From positions 1,426,001 to 1,490,000 of the forward strand of contig NZ_BAAAFC010000001.1 of NCBI RefSeq assembly GCF_039523335.1: a stretch of DNA of 64,000 nucleotides, given 5' to 3'. Under the pieces are notes generated by a model. It had not been told where the DNA came from. It was given only the letters and a program-made list of their open reading frames with translations, and did no database searches. The position numbers were made by a program, and so were the translations under genes. Origin of the DNA: Marinobacter szutsaonensis. Lineage in GTDB: Bacteria > Pseudomonadota > Gammaproteobacteria > Pseudomonadales > Oleiphilaceae. Positions 19,290 through 28,413 of this stretch are shown piece by piece; the first letter of the stretch is position 1, and each line of letters opens with the position of its first letter.

Positions 19290-20051
19290 TCACTCGGGGT
19301 TCCGCAGGCGACGGAGGGAAAAAATGTCATCGTCCAGGGGCAGGTCGTATTCAATCGATTCAATGGTGATGATCGTTCGGGATTGCGGATTATCCGCGTC
19401 AACCATCGTCCACCGCGTCGGAATCCGTCGCCCTCCCCTGGCTTCAATCCGGTCGTAGGTCATGTGTTTGACGACCTGCTCTCGCGCCCCGTAATAAGTA
19501 ACCGATACCGGGATGGTATCCTCCCGCACCCGGAACTCCAGCTGACTCCAGACCACCGCCGCATCCGGCCGTGGAGTCGAAACAATCCGATACACAGGCA
19601 CCTCGCCGGACTTGTCGGTCTCCACCAGATCGTGGGTGTAGTCATTCACGAGCGAGCTTTCCTTGACCAGGTCGTCATTGCTGAAATTCGAGCCCATCCA
19701 GGGCTGCAACATCATGGATGGCGGGATCTTGATCGTGCGGTCAACCTTGGGAAGGTAGTTCCACATGGCATCACCGATTCGAAGCGATCCGATGCCGGCT
19801 TCCTTTTTGGGCGCGTGGATTCGAATCAGGGTGTGATCGGGCCGGTCCATCCAGGCTTCCAGCTCCAGCGTTCGGGTCCAGTACTCCGATTCGACACGCA
19901 TGGTGAACCGGCCGTGGTTGCTGTCCGACCACAGGGTGTCTTCCATTCCGGCCACCAGCTCTTCAGCAGTGGGGGGTTGGGCCAGCACCTGTAACGACTG
20001 CATGACCAGCATTACAAAAACGGCGGGAGTGAAAAGCGGCTTTGTGTTCAT
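19290..20051 (-). CDS. LolA-like periplasmic outer-membrane lipoprotein-sorting protein
   Basis: A 253-residue exported protein with a signal peptide ending near VLAQ. The mature part matches the LolA-like outer-membrane lipoprotein-sorting family: EYWTRTLELEAWMDRPDH, an IGSLRIGDAMWNYLPKVDR segment and a MLQPWMGSNFSNDDLVKES segment. Such proteins carry a lipid or lipoprotein across the periplasm. ATG 20051 has GGGAGGG four to ten bases upstream. It precedes the LolD-like ATPase by ten bases, so a shuttle working with this ABC unit is a well-supported inference; the cargo is unknown. Confidence 0.85.
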   Translation of the reverse strand: MNTKPLFTPAVFVMLVMQSLQVLAQPPTAEELVAGMEDTLWSDSNHGRFTMRVESEYWTRTLELEAWMDRPDHTLIRIHAPKKEAGIGSLRIGDAMWNYLPKVDRTIKIPPSMMLQPWMGSNFSNDDLVKESSLVNDYTHDLVETDKSGEVPVYRIVSTPRPDAAVVWSQLEFRVREDTIPVSVTYYGAREQVVKHMTYDRIEARGGRRIPTRWTMVDADNPQSRTIITIESIEYDLPLDDDIFSLRRLRNPE

Positions 20052-20115
20052 AGACCCTCCCAAGTCGTCCCTAACTTAATGTTTAGCAGCTATCAGAGGC
20101 TCCAGGGGCATAAAA

Positions 20116-21186
20116 TCATTCCTCCCTGATCGATATCTGATGACCAATGCCATCCAGCGAGACCTCATCAACAATGGCAAGAGAGTCCGGATCAAGCACC
20201 CAGAGCTTCGCCTCGCCACGACTGGTGACCAGTATTCGGCCATCGACCGGAGAGACGGTGAGGTGGTAGGGAGCCGGTTTTAACTGAATGCTTTTTCGAG
20301 CATTGGAGTCCAGCTCTACGCGAACGACTTCCTCGTCGCCCTGACTTGTTGCCAGGAGCGCCCGGCCATCGGCGCTCAGGTCGAGGCCATGCGGCGCCTC
20401 CCCAATCTCATTTCGGGCAATGACTGCCCCGTTGGAAAGCTTGAGAGCGACCGCCTCACCAGAGGCACTGTCATTGATGTAGAGATGATCGTCGTCAGAG
20501 GCGAGCACCATGTGTTCCGGTCCACCTCCTATGAGAAAGTTTCGTTTTACAAACCAGTTCCGGGAATCCACCTCACTCACCGTGCCGTTACCGGTATTGC
20601 TGACAAACAATGTCTGGCCGTCGCTGCCCATCACTGCATAGTTGGGAGAGGGACCTGTGGCGATCATCCCGACAACATCACCGGAATGCAGGTCGACAAC
20701 ACTGATACCGCCACCCATCGGGTGCGTGGAAACAGCGTAGCGGCCGTCGTTTGTGACCAGAACATGATGCACCGGCCCCGGTACTTCGAAGACCCGGACA
20801 ATGGCGTTCGTGTTGGTATCCACCATGTAGAGCCGCCCACTACCGGTTAATTCAGGCGCGGCCGTACCGCCTCCCCCGTGATGGGCCGCATGATCATCTT
20901 CCGTAACCCCGTCCGGACGCTTGGGCGGCGCCTGAATGTCATGGGCGGTTAAACTGCCCACAACGAGGTGGTTGCCATCCGGAGTCAGCGCGGAACCGTG
21001 GGTATTGACCGTGCCGGAGATTGTTGACGTCACACGGTGGCTTTTCAGGTCCATCACACCGACCGCATCCGCGGTCCCCATCGGAATGAAGGCGCGACTG
21101 CTGTCCGCAGCCACCACCGGTGACAGACTCATCGAGAGTATGGCGACGAGGCTCCAAAACCACGATTTTCCCGACGGACGTTTCAT
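20116..21186 (-). CDS. YncE-like periplasmic beta-propeller protein
   Basis: A 356-residue exported protein: signal peptide ending near PVVAA, then repeated blades of the type VMDLKSHRVTSTI, YMVDTNTNAIVRVF, SVVDLHSGDVVGMI and WVLDPDSLAIVDEV, the YVTN/YncE propeller pattern. A loop near residues 95-110 is His/Gly-rich (DDHAAHHGGGG) and might bind metal. ATG 21186 follows AAGGTGA. It is the first gene of the five-gene operon that includes the Lol-like ABC system, with a CopR-like box and an FNR-like dyad in its promoter. Role unknown; propellers of this type often act as metal- or protein-binding scaffolds. Confidence 0.78.
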   Translation of the reverse strand: MKRPSGKSWFWSLVAILSMSLSPVVAADSSRAFIPMGTADAVGVMDLKSHRVTSTISGTVNTHGSALTPDGNHLVVGSLTAHDIQAPPKRPDGVTEDDHAAHHGGGGTAAPELTGSGRLYMVDTNTNAIVRVFEVPGPVHHVLVTNDGRYAVSTHPMGGGISVVDLHSGDVVGMIATGPSPNYAVMGSDGQTLFVSNTGNGTVSEVDSRNWFVKRNFLIGGGPEHMVLASDDDHLYINDSASGEAVALKLSNGAVIARNEIGEAPHGLDLSADGRALLATSQGDEEVVRVELDSNARKSIQLKPAPYHLTVSPVDGRILVTSRGEAKLWVLDPDSLAIVDEVSLDGIGHQISIREE

Positions 21187-21293
21187 TAGGTCACCTTCAG
21201 AACAGAACGAGAGAATGGTTCTTTTTCGGCAGAAAAGCGGCCATTGCACGCTTGCGAGAAAGAAATGTTTCAATCGCAGTTGAGCACGTCAAA

Positions 21294-21311
21294 CTGAAAT
21301 AGAACTGAAAA
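21294..21311 (-). promoter_or_regulatory. CopR-like tandem box (yncE-like/Lol operon)
   Basis: Plus-strand CTGAAATAGAACTGAAAA; in gene sense TTCAG repeated with an 11-base period, 107 bases before the start at 21186. Confidence 0.65.
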
Positions 21312-21333
21312 CCAACGCTTGAGATGCATCTAT

Positions 21334-21347
21334 TTGACGCGGATCAA
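21334..21347. promoter_or_regulatory. FNR/Anr-like dyad (yncE-like/Lol operon)
   Basis: TTGACGCGGATCAA, close to TTGAT-N4-ATCAA, 22 bases beyond the CopR-like box at 21294. Confidence 0.6.
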
Positions 21348-21529
21348 TATCACCACGGCGACAGCAGCAGCTCTCGAGCTTCGGTAATCTCGGCTTTTCT
21401 GGCCATGTTTTATAAAGATCAAGAATCTGGTCATGAAAACCGAAGACCTCTCGGCAGATGGCGCCAAAATCAAGCTTTGCGTCGGGCTCGTCGCAGGTTT
21501 GGTAGGTTTTGAGTTACAAAACGACACCC

Positions 21530-23938
21530 TCAGCCGGCCGGTGTTCCCCATTGCCATTGTGTTACTTCCGGCATATCCACCCCGTGTTCGATGATGTAGT
21601 GCTGGTGCTCAATGAGCCGGTCCCGCAGCCACTGTTTGAGATAGGCGGCCCGAGCCCCCAACTGCGGAACCCGATCGATAACGTCTGCCGCCAGGTGGAA
21701 ACGGTCCATGTCGTTGCGCACCACCATGTCGAAAGGCGTGGTGGTGGTGCCTTCCTCCTTGTAGCCACGTACATGGAGATTTTTATGGTTGGTGCGCCGG
21801 TAGGTCAGGCGATGGATCAGCCAGGGATACCCGTGGTAGGCAAAGATAATCGGTTTGTTGGTGGTGAACAGGGTATCGAAGTCTTTGTGAGACAGACCGT
21901 GGGGGTGTTCCGCCTGGTCCTGCAGGGTCATGAGATCCACCACATTGATCACTCGCACCCTGAGAGTGGGCAGGTGATGGCGCAGGATGTCCACCGCCGC
22001 CAGGATCTCCAGTGTCGGCACGTCGCCGGCGCACGCCATGACAACATCCGGCTCGCTGCCTTCGTCGTTGCTGGCCCACTCCCAGATGCCAATACCCGCG
22101 GTACAGTGCTTGATGGCCGCGTCCATGCCAAGCCACTGTGGCTCCAGCTGCTTGCCCGCCACGATAACATTCACGAAGTTCCGCGAGCGCAGGCAGTTGT
22201 CGGTTACGCACAGCAGCGTGTTGGCATCGGGCGGCAGGTAGACGCGAATAACGTCGGCTTTCTTGTTCACCACATGGTCTATAAAGCCGGGATCCTGGTG
22301 CGAGAAGCCGTTGTGGTCCTGGCGCCAGACGTGGGAGGTCAGCAGATAGTTGAGTGAGGCAATGGGGCGGCGCCAGGGGACCTCTTTACCGGCAACCTTG
22401 AGCCACTTGGCATGCTGGTTGAACATGGAGTCGATGATGTGAATAAAGGCCTCGTAGCAGGAAAACAGTCCGTGCCTGCCTGTCAGGAGATACCCCTCCA
22501 ACCAGCCCTGGCAGGTGTGCTCGGAGAGGATCTCCATGACCCGGCCGTCCGGGGCCAGGTGATCGTCTCCCGGCAGGGTCTCGGCCATCCAGGCGCGGTC
22601 CACCACCTCGAACAGCGCGCCAAGGCGATTAGAGTTGGTCTCATCCGGGCCCATAACACGAAAATTCCGCGTCTCGTTATTCAGTTGCATCACGTCGCGC
22701 AGATAGGTACCCATAACCCGAGTCGATTCCGCCTGTTCCGTGCCGGGACTGGTGACTGCAACGGCAAATTCGCGAAAGTCGGGCAGTTGCAGATCTCTTA
22801 GCAGCAGCCCGCCGTTGGCGTGCGGGTTGGCGCCCATGCGCCGTTCCCCTTTCGGAGCCAGAGCTGCCAGCTCCGGTTTCAGGGCCCCATTCGGGTCGAA
22901 CAGCTCTTCAGGGCGGTAGCTTTTCATCCAGTCTTCAAGCAGGGCCAGGTGCTCAGGCTTGCCCGCCAGCGCTGAAAGAGGTACCTGATGAGAACGCCAG
23001 GTCCCCTCACTCTTCAGGCCATCCACTTCTTTCGGGCCGGTCCAGCCCTTTGGGGTTCGGAGGATAATCATTGGCCATCGCGGACGTCCGGCGGCGCCCC
23101 TGGTGCGTGCTTCGTGCTGGATGGCCCGGATCTCGGCCATTGCCGTATCCAGAGTCGCCGCCATACGCTGGTGCACTCGCGCGGGTTCGTCGCCCTCAAC
23201 GAAATAAGGACGGTAGCCGTAGCCAATGAACAGACTCTCCAGCTCCTCACGGGGAATGCGTGCCAGCAAGGTGGGGTTGGCGATCTTGTAGCCATTCAGA
23301 TGCAGAATGGGCAATACCGCGCCGTCCTGGGCTGGATTGAGGAACTTGCTGGAGTGCCAGGCGGTGGCGAGCGGGCCGGTTTCGGCCTCGCCGTCACCGA
23401 CCACACAGGCGGCAATGAGCTCCGGATTGTCGAATACCGCGCCAAAGGCGTGGGACAGCGAGTAACCGAGCTCGCCCCCTTCGTGGATGGAGCCCGGGGT
23501 TTCCGGCGCCACGTGGCTCGGTATGCCACCGGGAAACGAGAACTGCCGGAATAACCGACGCATGCCCTCTGCGTTCTGCGGAATGTTCGGATAAAGCTCG
23601 CTGTAGCTGCCTTCCAACCAGGTATTGGCAACCATGCCCGGCCCTCCGTGTCCCGGGCCGGTGATATAAATGATGTTCAGATCCTGCGCTCTGATCACCC
23701 GGTTCAGGTGTACGTAGATGAAGTTCAGCCCCGGAGTGGTCCCCCAATGCCCCAGCAGTCGCGCCTTGACGTGCTCCAGAGTCAGTGGCTCGGTGAGCAG
23801 CGGGTTGTCGCGCAGATAGATTTGCCCCACCGAGAGGTAGTTGGCGGCCCGCCAGTAGGCGTCCATTCTGCGGAGTTCGTCTGGCAGCAGCGGGCCCGGT
23901 TCGGCGTTGCCTTCTTCGGCTTGCATCGTTTGTTTCAC
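21530..23938 (-). CDS. xfp: Xylulose-5-phosphate/fructose-6-phosphate phosphoketolase
   Basis: Thiamine-diphosphate enzyme that cleaves xylulose-5-P or fructose-6-P with phosphate to acetyl-phosphate plus a triose/tetrose phosphate. Visible motifs are [20 protein letters not shown] near the N-terminus, the ThDP site [19 protein letters not shown] and [13 protein letters not shown]. The 802-residue length is normal. GTG 23938 has GGAGG eight bases upstream; the longer GTG at 23953 would include that site in the coding frame. A single gene whose promoter carries both a CopR-like box and a perfect FNR-like dyad, which suggests use under copper stress and low oxygen. Confidence 0.93.
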   Translation of the reverse strand: MKQTMQAEEGNAEPGPLLPDELRRMDAYWRAANYLSVGQIYLRDNPLLTEPLTLEHVKARLLGHWGTTPGLNFIYVHLNRVIRAQDLNIIYITGPGHGGPGMVANTWLEGSYSELYPNIPQNAEGMRRLFRQFSFPGGIPSHVAPETPGSIHEGGELGYSLSHAFGAVFDNPELIAACVVGDGEAETGPLATAWHSSKFLNPAQDGAVLPILHLNGYKIANPTLLARIPREELESLFIGYGYRPYFVEGDEPARVHQRMAATLDTAMAEIRAIQHEARTRGAAGRPRWPMIILRTPKGWTGPKEVDGLKSEGTWRSHQVPLSALAGKPEHLALLEDWMKSYRPEELFDPNGALKPELAALAPKGERRMGANPHANGGLLLRDLQLPDFREFAVAVTSPGTEQAESTRVMGTYLRDVMQLNNETRNFRVMGPDETNSNRLGALFEVVDRAWMAETLPGDDHLAPDGRVMEILSEHTCQGWLEGYLLTGRHGLFSCYEAFIHIIDSMFNQHAKWLKVAGKEVPWRRPIASLNYLLTSHVWRQDHNGFSHQDPGFIDHVVNKKADVIRVYLPPDANTLLCVTDNCLRSRNFVNVIVAGKQLEPQWLGMDAAIKHCTAGIGIWEWASNDEGSEPDVVMACAGDVPTLEILAAVDILRHHLPTLRVRVINVVDLMTLQDQAEHPHGLSHKDFDTLFTTNKPIIFAYHGYPWLIHRLTYRRTNHKNLHVRGYKEEGTTTTPFDMVVRNDMDRFHLAADVIDRVPQLGARAAYLKQWLRDRLIEHQHYIIEHGVDMPEVTQWQWGTPAG

Positions 23939-24030
23939 GATCGGATCCTCCACAAAAATCCAGCATGGATGTGCGTCAGGTCAGGGCCACACCCGGATAG
24001 CGCAGGGGCACGCCAGCAAAGCACAGCCAC

Positions 24031-24048
24031 CTGAATTCAAACTGAATT
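24031..24048 (-). promoter_or_regulatory. CopR-like tandem box (xfp)
   Basis: Plus-strand CTGAATTCAAACTGAATT, identical to the box at 14851. It lies 92 bases before the xfp start and is oriented for the leftward gene. Confidence 0.7.
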
Positions 24049-24071
24049 ATTGGAGCGGATCGAGTCGCACG

Positions 24072-24085
24072 TTGATCCCGATCAA
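24072..24085. promoter_or_regulatory. FNR/Anr-like dyad (xfp)
   Basis: TTGATCCCGATCAA, a perfect TTGAT-N4-ATCAA dyad, 23 bases beyond the CopR-like box. Confidence 0.7.
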
Positions 24086-24123
24086 ACCCGTAATCACTCA
24101 ACAAAAATTAACCATGCCTTGGC

Positions 24124-24152
24124 TTGACGTGTGACCCGATCAAAGGTTTTAT
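24124..24152 (+). promoter_or_regulatory. Sigma70-like promoter for the small exported gene
   Basis: TTGACG (24124-24129), a 17-base spacer and TTTTAT (24147-24152), about 115 bases before the ATG at 24269. No MerR-type dyad is present in the spacer. Confidence 0.45.
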
Positions 24153-24268
24153 CATTACCAACATGACCAGAGTCGCTGCTCTGCGTACCCCACTCCCCGG
24201 GTTCAAAAAGTGCCTGAACCAGAGTATAGGTCAGGGCCGCGAAAACCGTTCGACTCACGGAAACCGAC

Positions 24269-24656
24269 ATGACGTCTCGCCAACTTTTTTTTTGCAGCTT
24301 TGCTAAGCGTTCTGCTGTTGATAGGCGGCCCGACCGAGGGCTGGTCCGGAGCAGCGAGTGCCGAGGCGGCGAAGACGGATTCCAACGTAACCGGCTGTGA
24401 GGGAATGCCCCGGGCCAAGGCTGGCACTTCCGGCATGAATCATTACCTAATGCCGGTGGATTGCGATACCCCCGAGCAACAGAGTTGTCACCTGACGCCC
24501 CCTCACTGCACCTCCGTATCGGTTTACGGCATAGCTAACGGATCATCAGTCCCCCCCGTTCAAACAGCTTCCCACGTAACTGCCCTATCGGTCCGGGCGG
24601 TTTACCGAAGCCCCATTTCCGATGTCCTGACGCCCCCGCCTGAAGCCCTCTCCTGA
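24269..24656 (+). pseudogene. Small exported Cys-containing protein, frameshifted in a T9 run
   Basis: ATG 24269 encodes MTSRQLFF and then runs into nine T's (24285-24293). In the frame as given, no sensible protein follows. If one T is dropped the frame joins AALLSVLLLIGGPTEGWSG, which makes a textbook signal peptide. It then continues to the stop at 24656 through TGCEGMPRAKAG and a Cys/His-bearing stretch MPVDCDTPEQQSCHL followed by TPPHCTS. The intact product would be about 128 residues, exported, and perhaps metal-binding like the CopL/DUF2946-type small proteins of copper clusters (weak inference). Options: true pseudogene, sequencing error in a homopolymer, or slippage/phase variation. 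Confidence 0.6.
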
Positions 24657-24770
24657 CACTCACGCAGCTTTATCGCCGGGCCACAAAGCCCTGGAAACCG
24701 GATTCACATCGTTAACAGGCCAGGCCAGCTTCACAGCGTCATAAATTGGCATGCCTGTCAGGAGATCACC

Positions 24771-25283
24771 ATGAAGACCACAAAACCTGCCCTGTACACT
24801 GGCGTGGCTGCCATCGTCCTTGCAGCCGGCGCCACCACGCTGGCGATCCAGACCGGCGAACCCCCGGCGGCGTCGGCTGACCTCGCCGCCACTGCCGCGC
24901 CTGAAACGGCCATCACCATCTACAAGAGTCCCAGCTGCGGCTGCTGCCAATCCTGGGTCGAGCACCTTGAAGCCAATGGTTTCCGGACCAACACCATCGA
25001 TACCAACAACATCAATGAGGTCAAGCAGGCTCACGGTGTGCCTCGCGAGATGGCGTCGTGCCACACCGCGTTGGTCGGGGATCTGGTGGTTGAGGGCCAT
25101 GTGCCGGCCGGCGATATCCGGGCATTTCTGGAAAATCCCCGGTTCAATACGGTAGGGCTTTCAGTCCCTGGTATGGTTCAGGGCAGTCCCGGAATGGAAA
25201 CCGGTCAGAAGGACAATTACCAGGTGATTGCCTTCCGTGCCAACGGACAACACAGCGTATTCCGCGAACACAGGGACTACTGA
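24771..25283 (+). CDS. DUF411 metal-binding protein
   Basis: A 170-residue exported or membrane-tethered protein: an N-terminal hydrophobic segment (ALYTGVAAIVLAAGATTLAI), then the DUF411 domain with ITIYKSPSCGCCQSWVEHL, CHTALVGDLVVEGHVPAGDI and the conserved GLSVPGMVQGSPGME. The CGCC and distal CH motif suggest copper or silver binding; DUF411 genes commonly sit in such clusters. AGGAGA precedes the ATG. It probably shares a transcript with the broken small gene upstream and is followed by a strong terminator. Confidence 0.88.
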   Translation: MKTTKPALYTGVAAIVLAAGATTLAIQTGEPPAASADLAATAAPETAITIYKSPSCGCCQSWVEHLEANGFRTNTIDTNNINEVKQAHGVPREMASCHTALVGDLVVEGHVPAGDIRAFLENPRFNTVGLSVPGMVQGSPGMETGQKDNYQVIAFRANGQHSVFREHRDY

Positions 25284-25302
25284 GACGGGCCTGGCAGGCT
25301 GA

Positions 25303-25341
25303 AAAGGCCCTCCCGGTGCGAACAGTCGGGAGGGTCCTTTT
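25303..25341 (+). terminator. Intrinsic terminator after the DUF411 gene
   Basis: Inverted repeat CCCTCCCG ... CGGGAGGG with an 11-base loop, then CCTTTT. It lies 20 bases after the stop; the A's on the left side may let it act in the other direction too. Confidence 0.8.
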
Positions 25342-25382
25342 GGCGTCAGTCCGGTAAAAGATGACCTGGCGTACCGGGGTGA

Positions 25383-25769
25383 TCAGATCGCCTCGACAAC
25401 CTCAGACAGCATGTCACGGACTTTCCCCGCAACCTGTTTGAGTTCGTCATTATCAATGGCCGTCATGGACGCAACGGGATCAATGGCACTGACCTCCACG
25501 CCATCCGGAACTTCCCTGAGGATGACGTTGCACGGCAGCATGGCACCGACGCGGGGTTCCACACCAATGGCTTCCCAGGCCATACCGGGATTACAGGCCC
25601 CCAGAATCCGGTAGGCAGACATGTCCTTGTCGAGCTTTTTCTTCATGGTGGCTTTGACATCGATCTCGGTCAGCACGCCGAAGCCATGGTCCCCCAGGGC
25701 CTGCCGCGCTCTCTGGTCCACATCCTCAAAATCGACATTCTTGATGAGACGGTTGATCGTGTATGACAT
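25383..25769 (-). CDS. DUF302 family protein
   Basis: A 128-residue soluble protein of the DUF302 fold: VDQRARQALGDHGFGVLTEI, ILGACNPGMAWEAIG, VGAMLPCNVILREV. Biochemical function is unknown; DUF302 proteins often occur beside metal-resistance or stress genes. It is the last gene of the copper-ATPase operon, 24 bases after the ATPase stop, with GGAGATAACC before its ATG. Confidence 0.88.
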   Translation of the reverse strand: MSYTINRLIKNVDFEDVDQRARQALGDHGFGVLTEIDVKATMKKKLDKDMSAYRILGACNPGMAWEAIGVEPRVGAMLPCNVILREVPDGVEVSAIDPVASMTAIDNDELKQVAGKVRDMLSEVVEAI

Positions 25770-25793
25770 GGTTATCTCCTGTGAGAGAAAAGT

Positions 25794-28151
25794 TCAGTGG
25801 TCCGGTCCGAGCCTGACCACTCGCAAACGCAGTGCGTTGACAATCACGCTGACTGAAGACAGCGACATCGCCGCCGCTGCGAAGATCGGGGACAGCAGGA
25901 TGCCGAAAAACGGGTAGAGCACGCCCGCTGCAATCGGAACGCCTGCCGAGTTGTACACGAAGGCAAAGAACAGGTTCTGCCGGATGTTGCGCATGCTCGC
26001 CAGAGACAGCCGGCGAGCTTCCACTATGCCCATCAGGTCTCCCCGAAGCAGTGTAATACCGGCGCTTTCGATGGCGACATCCGTACCTGTGCCCATGGCC
26101 ACACCTACGTCGGCCGTTGCCAGCGCAGGTGCATCGTTTACGCCATCGCCGGCCATGACCACAATACGGCCTTCGTCTTTCAGGCGCTGAACGATCTTGC
26201 CCTTGTCCTCCGGCAGGACTTCCGCCTCCACTTCGTCAATGTGCAGTTTGCGGGCAACCGCCTCAGCCGATGTGCGGTTATCGCCGGTCAGCATGACAAC
26301 CCGGATGCCATCCTTCTGTAATGCCGTAATGGCCGCTTCGGTGGTTTCTTTCACCGGATCGGCAATGGCAAGCAACCCACAAATCTTTCCGTCAACGGCT
26401 GCGAAAATCACCGTGGCCCCATCCCTGCGGAGCTGGTCGGCTTCAGACTCAAAATCCGAGGTATCGACGCCTTCGGATTCCATCAACAGCCGGTTGCCAA
26501 TCAGCACCTGCTGCCCATCGATCTTTCCGGTCACGCCTTTACCGTTAGGGGAATCGAAACCCTCAGCGTCGGGCAGCGTCAGGTCCATGGCCCTGGCTTT
26601 GTCGAGAATGGCATGGGCTAGCGGGTGCTCACTGCCCTTTTCCAGGCCGCCGGCAAACCGCATGAGTTCTTCCTCGCTGAATCCCTCGGCAGGAACCAGC
26701 TTTGTGACCTGAGGTTTGCCTTCTGTCAGCGTGCCGGTCTTGTCCACCACAACCGTATCAACCTTTTCCATGCGCTCCAGAGCTTCCGCATCGCGGATCA
26801 GCACACCACTTTGGGCACCCCGGCCGACGCCGACCATGATCGACATGGGCGTGGCCAGCCCCAGGGCACAGGGGCAGGCGATGATCAAAACGCTCACAGC
26901 GGCAATCAGCCCGAATGCCATGGGCGGCGTCGGCCCAAAGAATGACCAGGCTATAAAGGCGATAATGGCGATCACGATCACCGCAGGCACAAAATAGCCC
27001 GCCACCTTGTCGGCCAGGCCCTGAATGGGCGCGCGGCTGCGCTGGGCGCTCGCCACCATCTGCACAATCTGTGACAACATGGTGTCCCGGCCGACCTTGT
27101 CGGCCCGCATGATAAAGCTGCCCTGCTGGTTGATACTGCCGCCGATCACCTGATCGCCCGATTTCTTGCTGACCGCCAACGGCTCACCGGTCACCATGGA
27201 TTCGTCCACGTTGGAGCTGCCCTCAAGCACCTCGCCGTCCAGTGGCACCTTGTCACCGGGCCGAACCCGAAGGCGGTCGCCAACCTTGACCTGATCCAGC
27301 GACACATCGGACTCACCGCCCGCATCGTCCAGTTTCCTGGCGGTTGCCGGCGCCAGATCCAGCAAGGCCTTGATGGCACCCGAGGTTTTTTCCCGGGCAC
27401 GGAGTTCCAGCACCTGCCCCAGTAAGACCAGCACCACAATGACCGCCGCGGCCTCGAAATACACGGCAACCGAGCCATCGCCCTGCCGAAAGGCTGCCGG
27501 GAAAACCTGAGGTGCAAGGGTCGCCACCAGGCTATAGATCAACGCCACGCCGGTGCCGATGGCAATCAACGTGAACATGTTCAGGTTGCGACTGACCACG
27601 GACTTCCAGCCCCGGACAAAGAACGGCCAGCCACACCACATAACAACCGGCGTTGCCAGTACCAACTGGATCCAGTTGGATAGCTGAGGGGCGACAATGT
27701 GATCGAGTCCGGTCAGGTGCCCGCCCATTTCAAGCACCAGCACCGGCAGGGTCAGTACCAGGCCGATCCAGAACCGTCGGGTCATGTCCCGGAGCTCTTC
27801 CGACGGCCCCTCATCGAGACTCACCTGTTCCGGCTCCAGGGCCATCCCACAGATGGGGCAATCACCCGGACCCTCCTGCCGGATTTCGGGGTGCATGGGG
27901 CAGGTGTATATGGTGCCCGGTGCTACGGGTTCTTCCTGTTTATGCTCGTCACCAAGATAACGGCCGGGATCCTCTTCGAACTTTGAAAGGCAGCCTTGGG
28001 AGCAGAAATACCAGGTTTTTCCCCCGTGCTGACTACGATGTTCAGCTGTGTGGGGGTCCACGGACATCCCGCAAACCGGGTCTTTGGCGAGGTGCTCTGT
28101 GGCCTCCTCTGCTCCGTGGTGAGCATGGTGAGCGTGCTGGTGTTCAGGCAT
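25794..28151 (-). CDS. copA: Copper-exporting P1B-type ATPase with YHS and heavy-metal-binding N-terminus
   Basis: Pumps Cu(I) (possibly Ag(I)) out of the cytoplasm. The 785-residue protein lacks the usual CxxC HMA domain. It starts with a His-rich tail ([14 protein letters not shown]), a YHS-type domain ([17 protein letters not shown]) and a second metal-binding segment ([21 protein letters not shown]). The core has MVTGEPLAV, the transmembrane [12 protein letters not shown], the phosphorylation site [18 protein letters not shown] and [10 protein letters not shown]. Late helices have FVYNSAG and [11 protein letters not shown], the P1B-1 Cu(I) signature. It overlaps the 80-residue gene upstream by eight bases. 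Symbol follows family usage; a multicopper oxidase also called CopA is encoded at 31-33 kb. Confidence 0.95.
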   Translation of the reverse strand: MPEHQHAHHAHHGAEEATEHLAKDPVCGMSVDPHTAEHRSQHGGKTWYFCSQGCLSKFEEDPGRYLGDEHKQEEPVAPGTIYTCPMHPEIRQEGPGDCPICGMALEPEQVSLDEGPSEELRDMTRRFWIGLVLTLPVLVLEMGGHLTGLDHIVAPQLSNWIQLVLATPVVMWCGWPFFVRGWKSVVSRNLNMFTLIAIGTGVALIYSLVATLAPQVFPAAFRQGDGSVAVYFEAAAVIVVLVLLGQVLELRAREKTSGAIKALLDLAPATARKLDDAGGESDVSLDQVKVGDRLRVRPGDKVPLDGEVLEGSSNVDESMVTGEPLAVSKKSGDQVIGGSINQQGSFIMRADKVGRDTMLSQIVQMVASAQRSRAPIQGLADKVAGYFVPAVIVIAIIAFIAWSFFGPTPPMAFGLIAAVSVLIIACPCALGLATPMSIMVGVGRGAQSGVLIRDAEALERMEKVDTVVVDKTGTLTEGKPQVTKLVPAEGFSEEELMRFAGGLEKGSEHPLAHAILDKARAMDLTLPDAEGFDSPNGKGVTGKIDGQQVLIGNRLLMESEGVDTSDFESEADQLRRDGATVIFAAVDGKICGLLAIADPVKETTEAAITALQKDGIRVVMLTGDNRTSAEAVARKLHIDEVEAEVLPEDKGKIVQRLKDEGRIVVMAGDGVNDAPALATADVGVAMGTGTDVAIESAGITLLRGDLMGIVEARRLSLASMRNIRQNLFFAFVYNSAGVPIAAGVLYPFFGILLSPIFAAAAMSLSSVSVIVNALRLRVVRLGPDH

Positions 28152-28386
28152 CCGGCCCCCCTTGCTTATCTGCGGGCCATTCAGAAAACGCGATAAAGTA
28201 GAGCAGGAAAAGATTAACGACGGGAATCAGTATCAGAATACCCATCCAGCCCGGGTATCCCGTGCGCTGGCAAATGCGCCAGGCGGGTATGACAACCACA
28301 ATGCCTATCACCAGCATCCACAGCCAGTGCCCTGCCCACATCGTGTTATAAAACATGGTATTACCAAACGCTCCATTTCCCATCAT
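28144..28386 (-). CDS. Small membrane protein in the copper-ATPase operon
   Basis: An 80-residue protein, Met/Trp-rich at the start ([20 protein letters not shown]), with two hydrophobic helices ([18 protein letters not shown] and [20 protein letters not shown]) joined by QRTGYPG, as in many small membrane proteins of unknown function. AGGAGA lies before the ATG. It overlaps the ATPase gene by eight bases and follows the permease gene by 27 bases, so it is co-expressed with copper export; it might bind metal or assist the pump. Confidence 0.75.
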   Translation of the reverse strand: MMGNGAFGNTMFYNTMWAGHWLWMLVIGIVVVIPAWRICQRTGYPGWMGILILIPVVNLFLLYFIAFSEWPADKQGGPDA

Positions 28387-28413
28387 GGTACTGCTCTCCT
28401 GGTCGATAACCTA

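Larger units (their letters stand above)
21187..21529. other. Gene-free stretch with the yncE-like promoter
   Basis: No convincing gene. It holds the CopR-like box at 21294 and the FNR-like dyad at 21334 for the leftward operon. The remaining bases up to the phosphoketolase stop show nothing I can name; a 53-codon open frame starting at 21433 lacks a clear ribosome-binding site. Confidence 0.6.
23939..24268. other. Intergenic promoter region between xfp and the frameshifted small gene
   Basis: Contains the leftward CopR-like box (24031) and FNR-like dyad (24072) for xfp, then a rightward sigma70-like promoter at 24124. No coding region is supported. Confidence 0.6.

Noticed and set aside
21433..21594. 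A 53-codon open frame (MKTEDLSADGAKIKLC...) overlapping the xfp 3' end
   Set aside because: No clear ribosome-binding site, antisense overlap with xfp coding sequence, and no recognisable domain; left as unannotated intergenic sequence.
24124..24152. MerR/CueR-type promoter before the small exported gene
   Set aside because: The TTGACG element is present, but the spacer has no dyad and fits an ordinary 17-base sigma70 spacing.
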